From positions 13,414,863 to 13,478,862 of the forward strand of contig JALMQS010000055.1 of NCBI GenBank assembly GCA_024734495.1: 64,000 bases of DNA. The letters run 5' to 3'. Both the position numbers and the translations under genes were made by a program. This document shows, piece after piece, positions 23,001 through 32,000 of this stretch. This stretch comes from Forficula auricularia (taxonomy: Eukaryota; Arthropoda; Insecta; Dermaptera; Forficulidae). The first letter of the stretch is position 1. Every line of letters starts with the position of its first letter. The notes below the pieces were generated by a model, which worked only from the letters and a program-made list of their open reading frames with translations, was not told the DNA's origin and ran no database searches.

Positions 23001-26000
23001 ATTTTTAAAAAACATGAGATATGACTAGGGTGTCCATATTTTCCCACGACCCAACTAGAACGGAACATAGAAAAAAATATTAGATTCTTTCATCATATAT
23101 TTCAAAAAACTAAACATGAAACTAAAATAGAAGATCAGATATTAAGAGGAAAGGTAAGAGTAGTGTCAGCGATCATGATAGCTATATACCATATGACGTC
23201 ACGGGGGTTATATTCCAATTGACCCAACAATATTCTATCAAATTTAAATTGCTCTCCCCTCTAATCCCAGATTTTTAAATGGCAGACAAGCTTAACAAAA
23301 TGCATAAATAAAAGCCTAATTTTAAAATGTTACATTTTTTATTTTTGGGTATCTCGGGCAGTCTTCTCCTCCTGCGTTGCTGTAGCGGGGGCTGGTCCCC
23401 TGCGTTCGGCTGGTCCAATCTTGAAATTGAATTCAACCCAACAACGGATGTGCTCGGTTTGGTGTTACCCGCAGCAGCCGTGACCACAATCAATTCATTG
23501 TCGGCGATCATGGTGGTTGTTGTCTCGGAGGCTGGAGCCAGCGTGTTGGTCGCCGTCGTCGGGGTGATCGTCGACGTGGATGACGACGACGACGATGACG
23601 ATGCTGATGTCGGCGAGTCTTTATTTGAATTAAATATTGGTCCATTTGATTGAATTGTACTCTTCAGTCCGGCAGATATCGGGTCGAAATCCTCATTAAT
23701 TGAGGATGACATGGTGGATGAGGAGTCTTCGTCGAGGTTGACATCGTGCACCAAACTAAAAAACAAAAGAAAAATTATTGAAGGGAAACCTTTTTACCCG
23801 TATTAAGGGAAAAATTCTCAAATTCATGACGAAAACTGAAATGTCACGAAAGAATAACATTATTACTTCGACCTTAAAATTAGAGTACTAGGTAGGTTTC
23901 ACAAATATTATGAGCAATGCTAACATATATTTCGGGCGACGTTCAGTTGTTTAAATTGGTAACTAAAATTGAAAATAGATTACTAGATAGATTTTATCGT
24001 AAACTCTTGAAGATGATTGATAACTAAAATTAAAAATAGATTACTAGGTAGTTTTCATCATAAAGTCCTGAAGTTGATTGATAATTCAAATTGAAAATTA
24101 TTACTAGATAGGTTTCATCGTAAACTTCTGAAGATGGGCTTATCCCTCCCTCTACGTAAATATATGAGTCTTGCTCATAAGCAATATTTCTTTTATTTGT
24201 GAAACCTACCTAGTGATCTATTTTTAACTTTTAAGGAGTTAGGTGTTGGTTCTAGGTGAAACATTTTAATATAATAATAAAACTTGAGCAAGTGGCGGGG
24301 TAGGTTTCACAAGAAATAGAACATAAAATCAAAATTTAGTTTTGAATTCGATATACTCCATTTCAGGGGTGAGCCAATCATCAGGAGTCAAAGAAAACAT
24401 ATCGAATTCAAAACTCAATTTTGTTTTATTTCTTTTTTTGTGAAACCTACCTCGCATCTTGCTCAAGTTTTATTATTATATCTATTTTTAATTTTATTAT
24501 TATTATTTGTTTTTTTTAACACCCTATTTTTATTAAGTTCTATTTCTTTAATTTCTAAATGAATCTAGAATGTCAACTGATTGAAATCAGTTCTCATTTT
24601 TGGATTTCCATTAAAAAAGTTAAACGGGTAGTGTGGCTACAATGTCTGTCCGACCGTCTGTCAAAGCAACGTAGCTCGTAAAATTAAAATGATAAAAACT
24701 TGAAATTCAGAGGATATATATATATTGTACTGGTCGGAAAATTCAGCATTGATCCATCAATAAAACAAATATTCAAAGAAACATTTTTATTTATATTTTA
24801 TTTATTTTTGCCTTCAATAGCAAAGTGAACATTACTGAATTTTACAGCCAGTACAATATATATTTTCCAAAATAATTTTATTAAAATTTTAATAGAATGA
24901 TTAGTTTGGGAAGAGTCGAATTTTATATAAGTTAAAAAAATAACAAATATTTTTTTATCATAGAATGTGAGCTAAGTGAGTAAAGATCTCTTTAAGTAAA
25001 ATTATATATATATATATTTTTAATTTAAAATTGTGTGAGAGGTGAGAGGTGATTTTTGTATCCATTGGTGTGTTTTTTATAATGATGTAGATACAAGAAG
25101 AAGTTGCACCAAAAAGGTACAACCTCTGTAGTCCGTGGTGGACCCTTGCATCGTGGAAATAAAAAGAGATTTAGGGATTGGGCCGGAGTTGAAGGTATCT
25201 CTGTGAATGCGAGTCTTGAAAGACTGAATGTTATATGTTGCTGGGAAGACGGTCAAGGGAAGAGAGTTCCAGTCTCTAGAAGTCATGGGGACAAACGAAT
25301 TGGCTTAACGTAAAAGTATGGGAAAATTGTACAAATTCACTTATTTATTTCTTTTCAAAGAAAAATAAGTACCATGTTTTTTTTTGGAAGATATAAATGA
25401 GTTTCCTGCTCCCAGTCGGCATCTAGACGAGTCGAAGTATAGGATTCACCGATCCACAGGCTATTCAGCTAGTAATATACACTTAACACTTGATAATTTT
25501 GGATTAAATGAATAAATACAATATTAAAAAAAAATTCCATATTTTGAGAGGTAATTAAAAAAATTATTTTTAAAGCTAAAATGGCATTTTAATTTTTTCT
25601 GGCTTAATAAGTAACTAAAAAAACATGATTAATTAAAAAAAAATGTCTCTTAATATCTCGTATTTCCCCCAAGGGCGGTTTTAAGAGCTTTTATATGATA
25701 AACGTATCAACAGTTTCGAAGACAAAGAATAAATAAATGATCGATTTTCATTAAATTCATTAATAATATTAAGTTTCCATGAATTAATCAAATCAAACAC
25801 ACTCTTCCAACACCATCCAAGAAGGATCTACACGTGGAAAATGCCAAAAGACAAGGGAGATTTCAAATAGATTACATATTAGTCAAACAAAGATTCAGAA
25901 ATCAAGTAAAGGACTGTAAAAGCTATCCTGGGGCTGATATTTTTAGTGATCACAATCTAATTGCGATGAAATGCCAACTAAAATTTAAAAAACTAATAAA

Positions 26001-29000
26001 AAAGGGAGGGTCGCGAAAAAACTGGGATATATCTAAATTAAAAAATAAGGAAACCCAAAAACTTTTCGAAAACGTAATGAATAAGAAACTGGAAGAAAAA
26101 ACACCCACAAATAACAAAGAAGAAGAAATCGAACAAGAATGGAATGCTATGAAATCAAGCCTGACTGAAACAGCTAACGAAGTCCTCAAATCAAAGAAAA
26201 ACGAAATTAAAAAGCCATGGGTAACAGACGAAATACGGCAACTGATTGACGAACGAAGAAAATTTAAGAACAGAAAAGACGAAGAAGGGAAAGAAACATA
26301 TAAAAAATTAAGATGGAAAGTTATAAGAGAATGTAGAAAAGCAAAAGAAAAAATGATTCAAGAAAAATGTAAAGAAGTCAACGAAAATCTAGTATTGGGA
26401 AAAGTTGATGTAGCCTATAGGGCAATAAAAAGAAATTTCCAAGAAGACAAGCCAAAAAGCAAGAACATAAGAGATAAAGGAGGCCACATTATTCTAAACG
26501 AAAACGAACAGGCAAATAGATGGAAGGAACACCTAGAAGAACTCTATGGAGAAGAAAAAACAATGAACCCAATAGAAGAAGAAGAATCTGTGGACGAAAA
26601 CGAATTAGGAGACCCCATACTCAGGTCAGAATTCGAGACAGCTTTGAAGGAACTAAAAAATAATAGAGCACCCGGAATAGACAATATACAAGCTGAAATC
26701 CTAAAGAACTCTGGAGAAAAGGCACGTGACAAACTCTTTGAACTAATTAGCAAAATCTATAAATTGGGAATCATCCCAAAAGATTTCGAAAAAAACAAAA
26801 TAGTCACACTTCCCAAAAAGACAGGCGCGGATAAATGTGAAAATTTCAGGACCATTAGCCTAACCTCACATGCCTCCAAAATCCTAACCAAAATAATCCA
26901 AAGAAGAATAGAACAAAGAGTTGAAGAAAATCTGGGGAAGACCAGTTCGGCTTTAGAAGAAACAGAGGCACCCGAGAAGCAATTCTCTCTCTTAGACTAA
27001 TAATAGAAAGGGCTTTTATCAGGGAAGAATCTGTCTACATCGGATTCATAGACCTAGAAAAAGCATTCGATAACGTCAATTGGGAAATTATGTTTAAAAT
27101 ATTAAAACAGGCGGGAATAAAATTCAGAGAGAGAAGACTAATCTACAATCTATATCAAAACCAGACGGCAATTATAAATATTGGTGATGAACAAAGAGAA
27201 GCCAAAATAAAAAAAGGTGTAAGACAAGGATGTGTGCTGTCACCCATGATTTTCAACTTATACATAGAAGAAGCGATTAAAGAATTCAAAGACAAAATTG
27301 ATACAGGTATAGAAATCCAAGGTCAAAAGATCGCTATGTTAAGATTTGCCGATGACATTGCCCTTCTAGGAAGCAATAAAAAAGAATTAGAGGACGCCTT
27401 GAATGGAATTAACCAAATCCTAATAGAAGAAATCAAAATGAAAATAAACAAGAATAAAACCAAGTTCCTAGTATGTACAAAAAAAGAACAAACGAGACAG
27501 GAATGCATCAAAATTAACCAAGAAAACCTAGAAGGAGTTAAGGAATTCCGCTACCTAGGAAGTAAAATAACATGGGATGGGAGGAGCGAAAACGAAATTA
27601 AATCAAGAATTGCCCAAGCAAAAATGGGGTTTAATTCAAAACAAAAACTACTATGCTCCTCCTCAATCAGCTTAGCAAACAGGAAGTTGCTATTGAAGAC
27701 ATATGTATGGAGCATAGCCATGTACGGGTGTGAAACCTGGACAATTAGAGAAGCGGAGAGAAAGAGATTAGAGGCTTTCGAAATGTGGTGCTACAGAAGA
27801 ATGACGAATATCAAATGGATGGATAAAATTACAAATGAAGAAGTTCTTGGAAGAATCGGAGAAAGAAGAACCTTGTGGAAGAGTCTGAAGAAGAGAAGAG
27901 GTCAGATGATGGGGCACACACTGAGACATGGGGGACTGCTTAGGGATATCTTGGAGGGGGAGGTGGGAAAGAAAAGGGGAAGGGGAAGAACCAGATTAGA
28001 ATATTTCAACCAAATAATTGGGGATATGGGATGCCAGACATTTAGAGAGGTTAAACGGCTGGCGGGGGACAGAGTCGAGTGGAGACGGATTGTTGCATCA
28101 AACCAGTCTTAGGACTGTATACTCAATGATGATGATGATGATGATGAATTAATCGAGGGTGTATATTATATATGTCTATTATTATTCAATATATTTTGGT
28201 TGGGTTATTTTATGAGAAAATTTATTTTAATTCATTTTAACAAAAAATAAAAGAAAAGTGTCCGGTTTTTTGCTGTTGAGTGTATATATATCGATAAGTT
28301 TCGGACAACTTGGTATTTTCTTTTTTTAATAGGCCTACAATATCTACAAAAAATATCTGGTTCCCCAAACCATTTTGAGCACTTATGTAGTCAAATAAAT
28401 GATATATTTTCCAATAAAAATAAAGTTAAAAATATATGAATTAGTGTATGCACTTTAATTTAGCCGAAAAAGAATAAAGCGTTTTTTTATTAAATGCTAG
28501 TTATTTATATGGTAATTTTCTATAAATATTTTTAATGGAACGGTGGAGAAATTCACCCCTAATTTAATTGTTCAGAATTTTCTTCAGATTATTAAGAATT
28601 TATTTTTTTATTTATTTATTTGATTAAATTATTTATTTTTAGTTTAATTCAATTGAACTGATTAAATAAAAACATATTCGTTAATAAAATAAACCTCTTT
28701 AATTATTTGTAAATATTTAAAAATATACTTTTTTTGGCTTTTCGGCCTTTCTATCCATAAGCCAATTTACGATACTACTTATTATTTTAAAATTTGTCTC
28801 TACCCCGGGGTCAGGTTTTAGCCGGATGCCTCGAGTCGGATTCGAACCAGCTTGGTTAGCAAGCTGGCACGCTAACCCCCTAGCATACCCGACCCCCTAA
28901 AAATATACTTAATTTATGTTTATCGTCAAAACAATTTTTATCTAATTAGAAACAATTAATTTGAAGGATTCCAATAATTAGTTCATAGATAATATTCAAT

Positions 29001-32000
29001 TTCAAAAATTAATTCATCAACGAAATTTTCTCTGGAGAGAGACGGACTGGTAGAAATTTTAATTGAATGTAATGGAAGGCAGCCCAGAGGTAGTGAGGAA
29101 AGAAAAAATTAACACATATCAAATAAAGTGTAATTTATTGGAATCCTTCCTCCTTTCCTTTCAAACCGACGTTTCGGAGGATTTTTCCCTCCTTCTTCAG
29201 GGTTTCAAAGGGTCAATGAATGAAACAAATAAAATGTTTCCTTCTTCTCTCCACAGCAGTGTTCAAAAACTTTCTTCATTTTTAACAAAGGCATAGAAAA
29301 ACAATTTTTTTTTAATTAAGAAAAGGAGGAAAAAAAATTGTTTTTCTATGCCTTTGTTAAAAATGAAGAGATTTTGAACACTACTGTGGAGAGAAGAAGG
29401 AAACATTTTATTTGTTTCATTCATTGACCCTTTGAAACCCTGAAGAAGGAGCGAAAAATCCTCCGAAACGTCGGTTTGAAAGGAAAGGGAAGGATTCCAA
29501 TAAATTACACCTTATTTGATGTGTTAATTTTTTCTTTCCTCACTACCTCTGGGCTGCCTTCCATTACATTCAATTAATTCATCAGTTTCAACAATAAGTG
29601 GTGAATTATTAATTCTTATAATTATAAATACAGGGAGAGTAAGTTATTCTAACGATGTTTTGTTTGGGTTAATTAATAGTTCAGAGTTGAGATAATTAGA
29701 AATCCAATATTATTTGAAGCCCATTAATTGTGGGAGAGCCTGTGGGGTAGGCAACCTGGGATGAAACCGTCCCTCAATACGACAGACAAATTCTCTTTTC
29801 GACTGTACTATTTATTAACTGAAAACTAAAATGTATCCTGGACAAATTAAAATGATTAATTTTTTATTTTATTTTATTCGAACATATACTATAGTTACTA
29901 TTTCTTCTTCAAATGCCATACTCGATTTCGAGCGTCGGCGATTACAATGGAGTGTATCCTCTCAGTCCAATCCAAGAATTTATTAAAAAATTAGAAAGCA
30001 CAAAAATATTTATTTAAGGTATTGTTTCGCGACAATACTAGAAAATAATTAATGCTAGAGAATATAGAACAGACAATAAGGATTCATAATTCATAAGCCC
30101 AAAACTTTTTGCTGTTTATGTACCACTACTAGCCAATCCCGTGCTCGTTTGACAAATCTGGCAACACTGTGTGAGCTTGAATATTTTTATCATAGAAATG
30201 ACAGATAAAATACATTATAAAGGTCGATTTATTAAACAAAAAGTTCATAATAAACAATTAAAAGTTTTTGCGACAATGGCTGAAGCGAAAAACGTCAAAA
30301 AAGTACTAAAATTAATCTACTTTTTAGGTTAAATAAATGCGTTGTTGACAGATTGTTTTTAGTGTAAATTTTTCATTATTTTCTCAGAAACTCTGTTGTA
30401 ACTATGAATTAAAATTTCCTTAAAATGTATTAATTATTGTTTAATGTTGGTTTAGTTTTTTATACCAATGGTAAGAAGGGATTCTTAATTATAATTAAAT
30501 ATGTATGTAAACTTTCCGATATCCCGTATAGTGCAATGTATAAGAGTCTGAAAAACTCTATCTATGGAATTTAATATCTCCGGAACTATATTGTTCATAA
30601 ATTTCGTTTTGCCACCATTCGATGCAGAAGTATTTACTCTAAATAATAATCTATCTAAATTTCAAAAAAATCCTAAGAAAACCCATATGGTGAAACAACT
30701 ACCTTAAAATGATTAATTTTTTATTTTATTTCATTCGAAAACATACTATAGTTACTATTTCTTCTTCAAGTGCCATACTCCATTCTGAGCGACGGCGATT
30801 ACAATGGAGTGTATCTAATCCTCTCCATTGTAATTTTTCCTGGGGAAATTTTTCACAGGGGTGGTTTCCTATTGTCTTCCCCTGAAGAAATCTGATTATA
30901 GCCGATCAAATATTTGCAGTGAGTCGGGCTTGAACCCGATTGATTAGAAAGGCTTGCTCTTTAACCACTCAGCCTACTTACTCCTATGTAGTTCCTATAT
31001 AGTTACTATAGGTAGTGTAGAAGAATCTATTAAAAAATGAGAAAGCACAAAAATATTTATTTAAGTATACTGCTCCAGCGACTTTCGAGATCAGAATCTA
31101 GACAAACACCCAAACAGAATAATCATGGCTTAAAAGTATTTTTCTCCCCCTTTTAGAAATTTTTAAACAAAATGAGAAATAAATCTAGTGCTTCCGGCCG
31201 TACCGAGTAAAAATAGTATAGTAAAAAAAGTAATTTCGTATTTTTTTTTTTTGGCTTTTCAGCCTTTCTAGCCATCAGCCAATTTACGATACTATAATTT
31301 TTTTAAATTTTTATCTTCGGATTCGAACCCGGTCCACTTGATTAGCAGGTTTATAATTTCGTAATATTACGTTTACATTATCAAAAAAATCCCAGCTTAC
31401 AGGATACTTTTTAATTCAAGTAGTATTTTCTAATACTCTTTTATATACCTAAATTTAGAGGTTTCCTAACCAATGTGAAATTAAAAAATTAAAATAAAAA
31501 AATATTAAAAAAAACAAACTATTGTTTGGTTTATGTGACAACTAATTATTTTAAATGTTATGACAATATTTATTTTATCTAGTATTGTTTTTTTTCACAT
31601 TTACACTGATTGAACACTTTCACTATATCGCTGCATTCAAATTAATCACTTCAATAAAAATCAATAAGCACGAAATTCGTTGTTTAAAGCCAGATTTCGA
31701 AAAAAAATATTGACAAAATTATAATTATTCTTATATATGTTATATGTGCAACCCTTGGAAATTTTTACGTCTTCAATGCGGCTCGCTGTGTAATTTGGGT
31801 TGGCCAGGCCTGTTGTAGATAATATGGCCCCGAATTTATGCATTTTTTTATCGATTTTTTTAATTAAATTTTTTGAAAAACTATCAAATTCTAGAACAAA
31901 GTGGTCTAAAAAAATAACGATTTTTAAAATCGAATTTATCAATTTTAGTTAAAACTTCTAAATTCAAAATTTCTTGACTTTTTGTTCAATTGTCTAGCCA

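Larger units (their letters stand above)
25790..28145 (+). mobile_element. RTE-like LINE, copy 1 (5'-truncated)
   Basis: The 2.36-kb insertion begins inside the endonuclease region and ends in a (TGA)n tail (28125-28145). It is flanked by the 9-bp target duplication GAATTAATC (25781-25789 and 28146-28154). Lies in Aplip1 intron 1 on the opposite strand. A microsatellite-like 3' tail instead of poly(A) is usual for RTE-type LINEs. Three shorter copies are at 52293, 57191 and 63501. Confidence 0.9.
29020..29571. mobile_element. foldback element with a hammerhead-like core in each arm
   Basis: Arms of about 240 bp (about 29059-29300 and 29325-29571) are almost perfect complements, sharing 'AATGTAATGGAAGGCAGCCC' and 'ATTTTATTTGTTTCATTCAT'. 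A 13-bp target duplication AATTAATTCATCA is at 29007-29019 and 29572-29584. The left arm has the core on the - strand and the right arm on the + strand. In Aplip1 intron 1. An RNA through it would form a hairpin of several hundred bases. Confidence 0.85.

Noticed and set aside
23327..23653. Open frame of 108 codons on the + strand
   Set aside because: It is the complement of Aplip1 exon 2, kept open by that exon's serine-rich codons.
31661..31942. 93-codon - strand frame in Aplip1 intron 1
   Set aside because: No domain, no splice consistency with Aplip1 (phases already match without it), AT-rich composition.
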